Part shown: piece after piece, positions 6,412-12,141 of the stretch | Layout: each line of letters begins with the position of its first letter | Numbering within the stretch: position 1 is the first letter of the stretch | Assembly: GCA_027623585.1 (NCBI GenBank) | Contig: JAQBVK010000046.1 | Coordinates: 1 to 12,141, forward strand | Direction: 5' to 3' | DNA length: 12,141 bases | Origin: Planctomycetota bacterium | GTDB lineage: Bacteria > Planctomycetota > UBA1135 | Program-made: the position numbers and the translations under genes | Notes under the pieces: generated by a model | Database searches by the model: none | What the model was told of the DNA's origin: nothing | What the model saw: the letters and a program-made list of their open reading frames with translations, nothing else

Positions 6412-7497
6412 ATGGCTCGCAAGAAGCTTCCGCCGCCTGGAACGGGCGCCCTGCCCTTCGAAAAGCCGATCGAAGACGTTCGTGAGCGTCTCCGGGAATT
6501 GGAGGAACTCGCGCAGAGGACCTCCTACGACCTGACCGAGGAACTCGCGTTCTATCGCGATCGGTTGCGTCGGCTCACGCAGGAAATCTACTCCGGCCTT
6601 TCGCCATGGAATCGGGTGCAGGTGGCGCGCCATCCGAATCGGCCGCTGACCTCGCACTACATCGAGGCGCTCTTCGAAGACTGGGTCGAGTTGCATGGTG
6701 ACGGCGTGTTCGGCGACGACCGCGCGCTGGTGTGCGGTCTCGGGACGCTCGAAGGTCGCCGCGTGATGGTGGTCGGCCACCGCAAGGGGAAGGACACCAA
6801 GGATCGCCTCTCTTGCAACTTCGGCTCCGCTCATCCTGAGGGCTACCGCAAGTCCCTGCGCAAGATGCAACTGGCGTCGCGCCTGCGCCTGCCGATCGTG
6901 TGCTTCATCAACACGCCCGGCGCCTATCCCGGCGTTGCCGCCGAGGAGCGCGGTCAGGCGCGCGCAATCGCGGAGAGCATCCACGAGATGTTCGGCTTGC
7001 GCGTGCCGATCGTCGTCGTGGTGATCGGCGAGGGTGGCTCCGGCGGCGCGCTGGGCATTGCGATCGGAGATCGAATCGGCATGCTCGAGAATGCGTGGTA
7101 CTCGGTGATTTCGCCGGAGGGTTGCGCCTCGATTCTCTGGCGCAGCGCAGAGGGCAAGGACAAGGCAGCCGAAGCGCTCAAGCTCACGGCGCCTGACCTC
7201 TTCCGGCTCGGCATCGTGGACCGCGTGATCCCGGAGCCCATCGGAGGCGCCCATGTCGACCCGCCCGAAGCAATCCGCGTGGTCGGATTCCAGATCGGGC
7301 AATGGTTGGACCAATTGGCCAAGGTGCCCGTGGAGGAGCTGCTGGAGCGTCGCTGGCTCAAGTTCCGGCGCATGGCTTCCGCCGAGGACGCTGCGATCCG
7401 CGCCGCCCTCGAAGGTCCCTGCGCCCCTGTGGACAAACGTCTCCCGGCCGACCAGAGGGATCGTGGCCAGCATCCGCCGCCTTCTAGCCAAGCCTGA
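6412..7497 (+). CDS. accA: Acetyl-CoA carboxylase carboxyltransferase subunit alpha
   Basis: With AccD this forms the carboxyltransferase that moves CO2 from biotin on AccB to acetyl-CoA, giving malonyl-CoA for fatty acid synthesis. AccA landmarks are an N-terminal FEKPIEDV..RL..LE helix (16-32), ARHPNRPLTSHYIEALF (72-88), GHRKGKDTKDR (122-132), HPEGYRKSLRKMQLA (141-155), INTPGAYPGVAAEERGQ (166-182), IGEGGSGGALGIAIGDR (205-221), YSVISPEGCASILW (230-243) and IPEPIGGAH (273-281). From the ATG at 6412 it has 361 residues against a usual 315-325. The excess is a hydrophilic tail after about 320 ending PPPSSQA. An in-frame GTG at 6388 is an alternative start adding 8 residues; neither start has a good ribosome binding site, and the frame is open far upstream, so the start is uncertain. 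It is divergent from purL and leads the sigma-factor operon. accD is not in the window. Confidence 0.96.
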   Translation: MARKKLPPPGTGALPFEKPIEDVRERLRELEELAQRTSYDLTEELAFYRDRLRRLTQEIYSGLSPWNRVQVARHPNRPLTSHYIEALFEDWVELHGDGVFGDDRALVCGLGTLEGRRVMVVGHRKGKDTKDRLSCNFGSAHPEGYRKSLRKMQLASRLRLPIVCFINTPGAYPGVAAEERGQARAIAESIHEMFGLRVPIVVVVIGEGGSGGALGIAIGDRIGMLENAWYSVISPEGCASILWRSAEGKDKAAEALKLTAPDLFRLGIVDRVIPEPIGGAHVDPPEAIRVVGFQIGQWLDQLAKVPVEELLERRWLKFRRMASAEDAAIRAALEGPCAPVDKRLPADQRDRGQHPPPSSQA

Positions 7498-7500
7498 GGA
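7496..7500 (+). promoter_or_regulatory. Shine-Dalgarno sequence deciding the sigma-factor start
   Basis: GAGGA overlaps the accA stop codon and is 7 bases from a TTG at 7508. This favours TTG over the ATG at 7553, which is preceded only by AGG at 7541-7543. It ties sigma-factor translation to ribosomes finishing accA. Confidence 0.5.
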
Positions 7501-7507
7501 CGGTCAC

Positions 7508-8185
7508 TTGTCCCAACAGACCCCAGAGCCACCCGTAGACAGGCACGAACCCATGGCATCCCCGGTCCTCCGCCTGGTCTCTCCTCAAACCGAACCCGCG
7601 GTCTCCGCCTGGTCGGCCCTCACGGATGAGGAGCTCTTCGAACTCACCTGCGAGGGTGAGCGCGAGGCGTTCCGGCTGCTGGTGGAGCGCTATGAGACGC
7701 GCGCGGTTCACGTGGCCCGCGGCATCGTCGGTTCTTTCGAGACGGCCCGCGAGGTCGCCCAAGAGGCTTTCCTCAAGGTTTATGCCGCGCGCGAACGCTT
7801 CGATTCGAAGCGATCCTTCGCCACCTGGTTCTACCGGATCCTCCGCAACCAAGCCGTGGACCGCCTGCGCCGCGCCTCGCCGGGAACCCCGGGTGGCTCG
7901 GTCGAGTTGGCGCCGGATTGGGATGCAGGCGAGGCTCCGCCGGAAAAGGTGGCCTCTTCGACAGAACGTCGGCAACTTGTCCGACAAATTCTTGATGCCC
8001 TCCCGCACCAGTTCCGCGAGGTTCTGCTGCTGCGCGAAATGGAGGGACTTTCCTGTGGCGAGATCGGGGAGCGCGTCGGCACCACTGCCGGCATCGTGCG
8101 CTGGCGCCTGCATCACGCCCGCAAACTTTTCCGAGACCAGTGGGAGCGCACCCTGGGCAAGGAAGAAGGAGCTGAAGCACTTTGA
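7508..8185 (+). CDS. ECF-type RNA polymerase sigma factor (RpoE-like)
   Basis: This is a 225-residue group IV sigma factor that would direct RNA polymerase to a stress regulon. Region 2 runs from LTDEELFELTCEGEREAF (38-55) through Y62, EVAQEAFLKVYAARERF (82-98) and FATWFYRILRNQAVDRLRR (104-122). A variable linker rich in Pro, Gly and Glu follows. Region 4 begins at LDALPHQFREVLLLRE (162-177) and carries the helix-turn-helix LSCGEIGERVGTTAGIVRWR (181-200) and HHARKLFRDQ (202-211). Region 3 is absent, as expected for this class. I chose the TTG at 7508 because of the upstream GAGGA; starting at the ATG at 7553 would give 210 residues with the same domains. It begins 10 bases after accA and its TGA overlaps the anti-sigma start. 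No promoter fits between it and accA, so any autoregulatory promoter must lie inside accA or further upstream. Confidence 0.93.
   Translation: MSQQTPEPPVDRHEPMASPVLRLVSPQTEPAVSAWSALTDEELFELTCEGEREAFRLLVERYETRAVHVARGIVGSFETAREVAQEAFLKVYAARERFDSKRSFATWFYRILRNQAVDRLRRASPGTPGGSVELAPDWDAGEAPPEKVASSTERRQLVRQILDALPHQFREVLLLREMEGLSCGEIGERVGTTAGIVRWRLHHARKLFRDQWERTLGKEEGAEAL
8166..8171 (+). promoter_or_regulatory. Shine-Dalgarno sequence of the anti-sigma factor
   Basis: AAGGAG lies 10 bases before the TTG at 8182, inside the end of the sigma-factor gene. No ATG or GTG upstream or downstream would keep the N-terminal zinc ligands with such a site, so it supports the TTG start. Confidence 0.6.
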
Positions 8186-8736
8186 TTTCCTGCCGCGACG
8201 CTGCTGAATTGATTCCTCTTCACGTGGGAGACGATCTCCCCGGCGAAGAAGCCTCCCGCATCGAGGACCACCTCGAATCCTGCGCTCTGTGTAGCGCGGA
8301 GTACTCTTCCTTCGCGAGCGCTCGCGAGGCGCTGGTGAGCCTGCGCGAGGAGATGCCCCGATCGGGCAGTCTCTGGGCGGGCATCGCGCGCGGGATCGGC
8401 TCCGATAGCTCCGACGTGGTGGCTCATGACGCCTTCGTGGGCGCCGGTCGTCCGCGCCGCCAGCCGCGCTGGGCCGCTTGGACCGGCTTGGCAGCAGCCG
8501 CCGTCTTGGCCGTGGCTTTCCTGCCGCGTTTCTTCCGTCCGGACGAGGTTCTGACGCCGGGCGACGCGACTGGCGAGATGTCCGCGAATGCGCCGATGAT
8601 CGAGCAGACCACGCCCGAGGAACTGCGCAACTTCCTGCTCCGCACCGGTCAACGTGAAGTGCCGGTCGAAGAATCGCTGCCGCTGGCGACGCCGGCTGCC
8701 GCGCGGCCGGACCGAGACAGCAAGGTCTACTTTTAA
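8182..8736 (+). CDS. Zinc-binding anti-sigma factor, single-pass membrane protein
   Basis: This is the probable antagonist of the ECF sigma factor encoded just upstream. The N-terminal anti-sigma domain contains the ZAS zinc signature His-x3-Cys-x2-Cys (His30, Cys34, Cys37; DHLESCALC 29-37), with Cys4 as a fourth ligand. A helical stretch to about 60 would grip the sigma factor. One hydrophobic segment (about 97-115, GLAAAAVLAVAFL, preceded by Arg-rich RPRRQPR) would place residues 1-90 in the cytoplasm and 70 residues in the periplasm. The periplasmic part is low-complexity, Glu/Thr/Pro-rich, with no known domain. The gene has 184 codons and starts at a TTG that overlaps the sigma stop (TTGA), so the pair is coupled. 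Partner assignment rests on adjacency, and release could be by metal, redox or regulated proteolysis. The family call is strong. Confidence 0.9.
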   Translation: MISCRDAAELIPLHVGDDLPGEEASRIEDHLESCALCSAEYSSFASAREALVSLREEMPRSGSLWAGIARGIGSDSSDVVAHDAFVGAGRPRRQPRWAAWTGLAAAAVLAVAFLPRFFRPDEVLTPGDATGEMSANAPMIEQTTPEELRNFLLRTGQREVPVEESLPLATPAAARPDRDSKVYF

Positions 8737-8741
8737 GGCCC

Positions 8742-9989
8742 GTGAAGCGGTTACTCACCGCAGCGAGCCTCGGCTTCGGCCTGAGTGTGGGAAGTTCGGC
8801 ATTCGCCGCCGTTGCGACCCAGGATCCGCACGCCGAGGGCGAACTCCTGCGCCTGCGCGAGTGGGACATGAGCCTTCTTCAAGTGGTTGCAGAGCGGGGC
8901 GCGCTTGCCAGCTTGGAACGCGAACTGAGCAGCCTCTACTTGGTGTTGGTGCCGAGTCTGGTGGAGGTCCGCAGTTCGATCATGGGCCCCGAAGGCGAGC
9001 GAGAAATCGCGAGCGCGGGTGTCGTCCTGACCGCCGAAGGTCTGGTCGTCGCGCCTTTCTTTCAATACCCGGCGCGAAGCGGAGACTCGGAAGCCGAACC
9101 GCTGCAGGTGGAAGTACGCCGCGTGGATGGAGCCCGCTACGTTGGCATCATCGTCGCGAGCAATGCCGATTACGGCATTGCCTTGATCCGAGTGGACGGA
9201 CTCCGCGGCATGCAGCCGAAACTCTTTCCTGGTGAATGGTTGCCGGAAGGGGCGCCGGTGATCGCGCTCGGGAATGCTTACGGCCTCGAGGCGAGCATGA
9301 GCGTCGGTTTGCTGACCGGAAGGGCACGATTTGCCGCCAAGGCGCGGCGCCTGCTCCAAATCACCAATCCGGTGAATCCGGGCGATGGTGGAGGTCTCCT
9401 CGCCAGCGCGCGCGGTGAAGTGGTCGCGATGCTGCTGACTGCGCTGCCGGAATTGGCGGAAGCAGGGATCGAAGTGGGGGTTGAGCGCATGGAGAACGAG
9501 TCTCCGGCCGGACCGGCCCTCGGCGACCGCTCGCGCGCGCTCCGCGCCGAAGGCATCGGCTTCGCTGTCCCCATCGAGATCATCGTCAGTTTGTTCCCCG
9601 AGCACCTGGGCGAGCTGATGAAGCGCAAGCGCATGCTCGGGGTGGAGGTCACCAGCCGCCTGATGGTGGTTGAATCTGATCTCGGACCGACTCGGCGCTG
9701 GGTGGTCGAAGTGCAGGGTGTGCTGCCCGACAGCCCGGCTGAGGCCGCCAAGCTGCAAGAGTCCGACATCTTGCTCGAACTCAACGGCGTGCCGCTCGCC
9801 ACCTTGGAAGACTTGGGTTTCGCGATGTTTCACGCGCCGCAACAGACCACCGTGATCGTGCTGCGTGCCGGCCACCCGGAACGATTGCAGCTCGACTTTG
9901 GTTCCTGGCGCGCGCCGCTGCCGGAGTTCGGGGTGCCGCCGCCGATCGATAAACCCAAGCCGCCGCCGGAATCCGGCGACGACGAGTAG
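8742..9989 (+). CDS. Exported HtrA/DegP-like PDZ protein with degenerate catalytic triad
   Basis: This 415-residue secreted protein starts at GTG 5 bases after the anti-sigma gene. The signal peptide MKRLLTAASLGFGLSVGSSA with cleavage near AFA supports that start. Residues about 60-285 follow the HtrA trypsin-like fold: ASAGVVLTAEGLVVAP (90-105), NADYGIALIRVDGL (141-154), PEGAPVIALGNAYGLEASMS (168-187), NPVNPGDGGGLL (209-220), GEVVAM (225-230) and GIGFAVPIEI (271-280). Aligned by eye to HtrA (TNNHV, D-x-ALL, NPGNSGG), the catalytic positions read Phe107 for His, Gly145 for Asp and Gly216 for Ser, so proteolysis is not expected. One PDZ domain spans about 299-385 (LGVEV, QGVLPDSPAEAAKLQESDIL, NGVPL). 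The C-terminus is Pro-rich and acidic. Its place beside the sigma/anti-sigma pair suggests a periplasmic sensor or scaffold, by analogy with DegS or MucD neighbours. The fold call is strong; the role is inferred. Confidence 0.88.
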   Translation: MKRLLTAASLGFGLSVGSSAFAAVATQDPHAEGELLRLREWDMSLLQVVAERGALASLERELSSLYLVLVPSLVEVRSSIMGPEGEREIASAGVVLTAEGLVVAPFFQYPARSGDSEAEPLQVEVRRVDGARYVGIIVASNADYGIALIRVDGLRGMQPKLFPGEWLPEGAPVIALGNAYGLEASMSVGLLTGRARFAAKARRLLQITNPVNPGDGGGLLASARGEVVAMLLTALPELAEAGIEVGVERMENESPAGPALGDRSRALRAEGIGFAVPIEIIVSLFPEHLGELMKRKRMLGVEVTSRLMVVESDLGPTRRWVVEVQGVLPDSPAEAAKLQESDILLELNGVPLATLEDLGFAMFHAPQQTTVIVLRAGHPERLQLDFGSWRAPLPEFGVPPPIDKPKPPPESGDDE

Positions 9990-9993
9990 GCTC

Positions 9994-11019
9994 CTAACCG
10001 TTCGCGCTGGGCTGCAAGCGCTCGAACTCGCGCAGCACGTCCACCGCTTGGGCGACCTGTTCAGCCCCGGGGCCGAGGTTGGTGCGCATCAAGAACTCAC
10101 GCATGTCGGCGGCCGACTCGGGAATCCTTCCCAATTCGTAGCGCACCATGCCGCGCGAGTAGTAGACCGCCGCGATGCGCTCGTCGAGTTGCAGCATGCG
10201 CGTGTATTCGAGTTCTTCTTCGTTCAGCCGGCCTTGCCGCTTGTAGAGACCGGCCATCACGCCGCGTACCGCGATTTCGCGCTGGATGTCCGTCAGCAGG
10301 CGGCGCCGCAGACGCTCTTCTTCGCCGAGCGGCAGATCCGTGCGGAAGCCGAGCGTGCGATTCAGGAACGCGCGGGATTCGGCTAGGAGTTCGAGCGCGC
10401 GGCCGAGGCAGGCGAAGGCTTGCTCATCCTCGCCGCGCAATGCGGCGATCTGGCCCTGGGATTCGAGGTACTGCAGGCTGTCCGGAGCTTCTTCCAAGGC
10501 CAACTTGACGTTCTGATCCGCGTCCCGGAAGTGATCGTGCGCGCGACCATCGCGCTCATCCAGATCCTTGCCGAGCTTCTCACGGGCCACCGGATCCGGA
10601 TTCGGATTCTGCTGGAGCGCGCGGCGCTCCCGCTCGACGTGGGACAGCAAGAGCCGGCCGTACACGAGGTGATACTCGGCCAGCGAGTAGTACGCCTTGT
10701 GCCGCTCTACCTCGAGTTCTTCGAGCGCCCTCTCCAAGAAGGGGCGCGCCTGCGCCACTTTGGGGAGTTCACCTTGCATCAGAATCGCTCGCCCCGCGAG
10801 CAGATTGAGCATGGCGTGCTCGGGATCCAACGCGATTCCCAGACGAGCCTGCTGCTCGGCCTGAAGGTAGCGGCCGACGTCGTAGTACTGACTTCCTCGG
10901 CGCATGAACTCGTCACGCGCGGCGGCCTCGTTCTCGTCCGGACCCGAGGCGCAGGCGGCCAGCGTTGCAAGCAGTCCAACCGGAATCCAGAGGGAGGCGT
11001 GCGACATGGAACGGCTCAT
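9994..11019 (-). CDS. Tetratricopeptide-repeat lipoprotein
   Basis: This is a 341-residue predicted lipoprotein. A short signal peptide with Arg3 and a hydrophobic core (IPVGLLATLAA) ends in a canonical lipobox LAAC (Cys23). The mature part is almost all helical with TPR-like units: about 40-73 (RGSQYYDVGRYLQAE...ALDPEHA), 180-213 (LQYLESQGQIAALRGEDEQA), 252-281 (VMAGLYKRQGRLNEEELEY) and 284-314 (AVYYSRGMVRYELGRIPESA). A charged, Arg/Glu-rich segment lies between (about 128-170). Such proteins usually scaffold envelope complexes, but no specific partner can be named. I chose the ATG at 11019 because it keeps a positive charge before the core; the ATG at 11007 and a TTG at 11046 are alternatives. 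It follows ndk on the same strand after a 76-base gap and converges on the HtrA-like gene with 4 bases between stops. Confidence 0.86.
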   Translation of the reverse strand: MSRSMSHASLWIPVGLLATLAACASGPDENEAAARDEFMRRGSQYYDVGRYLQAEQQARLGIALDPEHAMLNLLAGRAILMQGELPKVAQARPFLERALEELEVERHKAYYSLAEYHLVYGRLLLSHVERERRALQQNPNPDPVAREKLGKDLDERDGRAHDHFRDADQNVKLALEEAPDSLQYLESQGQIAALRGEDEQAFACLGRALELLAESRAFLNRTLGFRTDLPLGEEERLRRRLLTDIQREIAVRGVMAGLYKRQGRLNEEELEYTRMLQLDERIAAVYYSRGMVRYELGRIPESAADMREFLMRTNLGPGAEQVAQAVDVLREFERLQPSANG

Positions 11020-11095
11020 TGTCCCGAACGGCCCGCGAACCGTCAAACCGGGCGGTCCGCGCGGAGGAGGAGGCTAGAAGCGACCGCGGAACCGG

Positions 11096-11557
11096 TCACG
11101 CGCCGCCGGGCGCGTCCCACAGCCAGGCGGCGCCGGCCGGGGTCCAGGCTTGGACGCCCTCGGGGAAGAACAGCGCCAACTCGCGGGCAGCATTCTCCGG
11201 AGAATCGGAGCCGTGCAGCAGGTTGAAGGACTTGGAGCAGCCGAAATCTCCGCGCAGGGTGCCCGGCTCGGCGTCGAGCCCGAAGGTCTTGCCCATCATC
11301 TTCCGAATGGTTCCGACCGCCTGAGGGCCACGGACGGCCATCGCCACCAGCGGCGAGGCGGTCATAAAGGCGACCAGGCCCTCATAGAATCCCTTGCCGA
11401 CGTGCTCGGCGTAGTGCTTGGCCGCGAGCTCGCGGCTCATGGTCATCAGCTTCAGGCCGACGAGTTGAAATCCTTTCTCCTCGAATCGGGAAAGGATGCG
11501 GCCGACCAAGCCGCGGTGGAGCGCATCGGGCTTGCAGAGGACGAGGGTCGTTTCCAT
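11096..11557 (-). CDS. ndk: Nucleoside diphosphate kinase
   Basis: This enzyme transfers the gamma phosphate of a nucleoside triphosphate (mostly ATP) to other (d)NDPs through a phospho-histidine, keeping NTP and dNTP pools balanced. The protein starts with ETTLVLCKPDALHRGLVG (2-19; Lys9 contacts phosphate), continues with YAEHVGKGFYEGLVAFM (49-65) and VRGPQAV (75-81), and has the conserved GTLRGDFG (99-106) and active-site NLLHGSDSPENAARE (112-126) with His115. At 153 residues it is slightly longer than the usual 140-150, with a short tail WTPAGAAWLWDAPGGA. There is no Shine-Dalgarno sequence before the ATG. A candidate promoter lies 26-55 bases upstream. It is divergent from atpZ and upstream of the TPR lipoprotein gene, possibly co-transcribed with it. 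The call is very secure. Confidence 0.97.
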   Translation of the reverse strand: METTLVLCKPDALHRGLVGRILSRFEEKGFQLVGLKLMTMSRELAAKHYAEHVGKGFYEGLVAFMTASPLVAMAVRGPQAVGTIRKMMGKTFGLDAEPGTLRGDFGCSKSFNLLHGSDSPENAARELALFFPEGVQAWTPAGAAWLWDAPGGA

Positions 11558-11582
11558 GGTTCTAGAGCGAATCCGGGCAGAA

Positions 11583-11612
11583 AGGATAGCCGTGCGGCGC
11601 AGGACATGGAAA
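11583..11612 (-). promoter_or_regulatory. Candidate promoter for ndk
   Basis: On the minus strand TTTCCA (11607-11612, four of six consensus matches) and TATCCT (11583-11588, four of six) are 18 bases apart, with the -10 about 25 bases before the ndk ATG. The match is modest; spacing and position are what support it. Confidence 0.33.
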
Positions 11613-11625
11613 TCGCGGATTCCGG

Positions 11626-11655
11626 TTGTCCCGTTGATGTCCGCATTCCTAGAAT
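11626..11655 (+). promoter_or_regulatory. Candidate promoter for atpZ and the ATP synthase genes
   Basis: TTGTCC (11626-11631, four of six matches to TTGACA) is followed after 18 bases by TAGAAT (11650-11655, five of six matches to TATAAT). It points towards atpZ and would give a leader of about 100 bases. The rest of the 11558-11764 intergenic region shows nothing I can name except a pyrimidine run (TTCTTTTTCTTTC) at about 11740-11752, close to the atpZ start. Confidence 0.45.
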
Positions 11656-11764
11656 CTTTCGCGCTGGATTGTCCTCGCGCCCTTCGAAAACGCGGGCAAC
11701 GGCGCCGGGAAGGGTTCGCGAGCCAGGTCCTCCGCGGTTCTTTTTCTTTCGACGGCCATCAGAA

Positions 11765-12001
11765 ATGACCTTTCCGGATCCTCCCGATGAGCAGCCGAAG
11801 AGTCCCTTGGCGCTGTCCACGGTGGGAATGGAGTTCGCTCTTGGCATCCTGCTGCTCGGTTGGCTCGGATGGTTGGCCGACGGCGTGCTCGGCTGGCGTT
11901 CAAGTTTCCCGGTGTTCATGGTGAGCGGAGTTTTCCTTGGCTTCGGCTGGGGGATCTGGCGCCTGGTGCGGCGGATCAACCGCCGCGATCCACCTCGCTG
12001 A
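11765..12001 (+). CDS. atpZ: AtpZ/AtpI-family small membrane protein
   Basis: This 78-residue protein has two hydrophobic helices: about 21-42 (MEFALGILLLGWLGWLADG, with Asp39) and about 48-67 (FPVFMVSGVFLGFGWGIW). It ends in a basic RLVRRINRR tail. The pattern of small residue-rich helix 1 ending in L-x-D, a short turn with W-x-SFPVF, and Gly-spaced helix 2 matches the AtpZ family encoded at the start of F-type ATP synthase operons. There it is linked to assembly of the membrane sector or to Mg2+/Ca2+ transport together with AtpI. The Pro/Asp/Glu-rich first 12 residues are probably cytoplasmic. I chose the ATG at 11765 because it gives the family length; the frame is open further upstream. 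No Shine-Dalgarno sequence is visible. The next gene starts 2 bases after its stop. Confidence 0.85.
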   Translation: MTFPDPPDEQPKSPLALSTVGMEFALGILLLGWLGWLADGVLGWRSSFPVFMVSGVFLGFGWGIWRLVRRINRRDPPR

Positions 12002-12003
12002 CG

Positions 12004-12141
12004 ATGCGCTGGCTCCTGCTGATCGCTTTCCTCGCCCTTGCGGGCTTACCGCTGCTCCCCGCGAGTGAGCGGCTCGGTGCCGCAGCCGGCTGGCTCTCGG
12101 GCATGTCGGTCGAGGCCTTCAGTCTGCGCGCGCGCATCCGC
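12004..12141 (+). CDS. Membrane protein, 5' end only, possible ATP synthase subunit I
   Basis: An ATG 2 bases after the atpZ stop opens a frame that runs off the window after 46 codons. The visible part is one hydrophobic helix (residues 3-19, WLLLIAFLALAGLPLLP), a short loop with Ser-Glu-Arg, and a second Gly/Ala-rich segment (GAAAGWLSGMSVEAFSL), ending in Arg-rich RARIR. Two closely spaced helices directly after atpZ suit an AtpI-like subunit I protein, which normally precedes atpB. The fragment is too short to prove this, and another exported or membrane protein is possible. Confidence 0.5.
   Translation, partial: MRWLLLIAFLALAGLPLLPASERLGAAAGWLSGMSVEAFSLRARIR

Noticed and set aside
6349..7491. 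Open frame of 380 codons opposite accA
   Set aside because: It is a shadow of accA with no family signature.
8751..9875. Open frame of 374 codons opposite the HtrA-like gene
   Set aside because: The signal peptide, trypsin-like fold and PDZ domain are on the plus strand. The opposite frame has none.
8742..9989. Calling the HtrA-like gene degP or mucD, an active serine protease
   Set aside because: Family resemblance and context invite that name, but none of the three catalytic residues is present at the aligned positions.
11020..11095. Hairpin terminator between ndk and the TPR lipoprotein gene
   Set aside because: The best pairing (GCGGTC with GACCGC) has a long loop and no T-run, so the two genes may be co-transcribed.
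10420..11226. Open frame of 268 codons opposite the TPR lipoprotein
   Set aside because: The minus strand carries a lipobox and repeats at the right place, and the plus frame has a random-looking Arg-rich end.

Overview
This is a GC-rich bacterial chromosome segment, packed almost end to end with housekeeping genes. No gap exceeds about 210 bases, and I see no RNA gene, CRISPR array, insertion sequence or phage gene. Several traits resemble Planctomycetota or a related deep-branching Gram-negative lineage: a PurL with two PurS-like segments fused at its N-terminus beside a separate PurQ, an ECF sigma/zinc anti-sigma/HtrA-like cluster, lipoproteins, and AtpZ next to what looks like the start of an ATP synthase operon. 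The phylum is an inference, not a firm call.

Layout. Positions 1-2104 (+): the 3' end of pepN (aminopeptidase N), purD overlapping its stop, then a Fur-family metalloregulator. Positions 2105-6285 (-), read right to left: purL (fused to tandem PurS-like segments), purQ overlapping it by 4 bases, and a small exported protein with its own candidate promoter. Fur and the small exported protein converge, and their two stop codons form one palindrome. Positions 6286-6411 are a divergent control region. Positions 6412-9989 (+): accA, an ECF sigma factor, a zinc-finger anti-sigma factor with one membrane segment, and an HtrA-like PDZ protein, all with near-zero spacing. Positions 9994-11557 (-): ndk, then a TPR lipoprotein. 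Positions 11558-11764 are a second divergent control region. Positions 11765-12141 (+): atpZ and the first 46 codons of another membrane protein, probably AtpI-like, at the head of an ATP synthase operon that continues past the window.

How the genes work together. PurD, PurL and PurQ catalyse steps 2 and 4 of de novo purine synthesis, and Ndk balances nucleoside triphosphates. AccA is half of the acetyl-CoA carboxylase carboxyltransferase, so the envelope-stress-type module downstream of it is wired to membrane lipid supply. The most striking object is the HtrA-like protein of that module. The trypsin fold and PDZ domain are recognisable, but all three catalytic triad positions are replaced (His to Phe107, Asp to Gly145, Ser to Gly216). 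It is therefore best read as a periplasmic pseudoprotease that senses or scaffolds rather than cuts. The second point of interest is the PurSS-PurL/PurQ pair, which has the domain order of the large single-chain PurL of enterobacteria split by one 4-base stop/start overlap.
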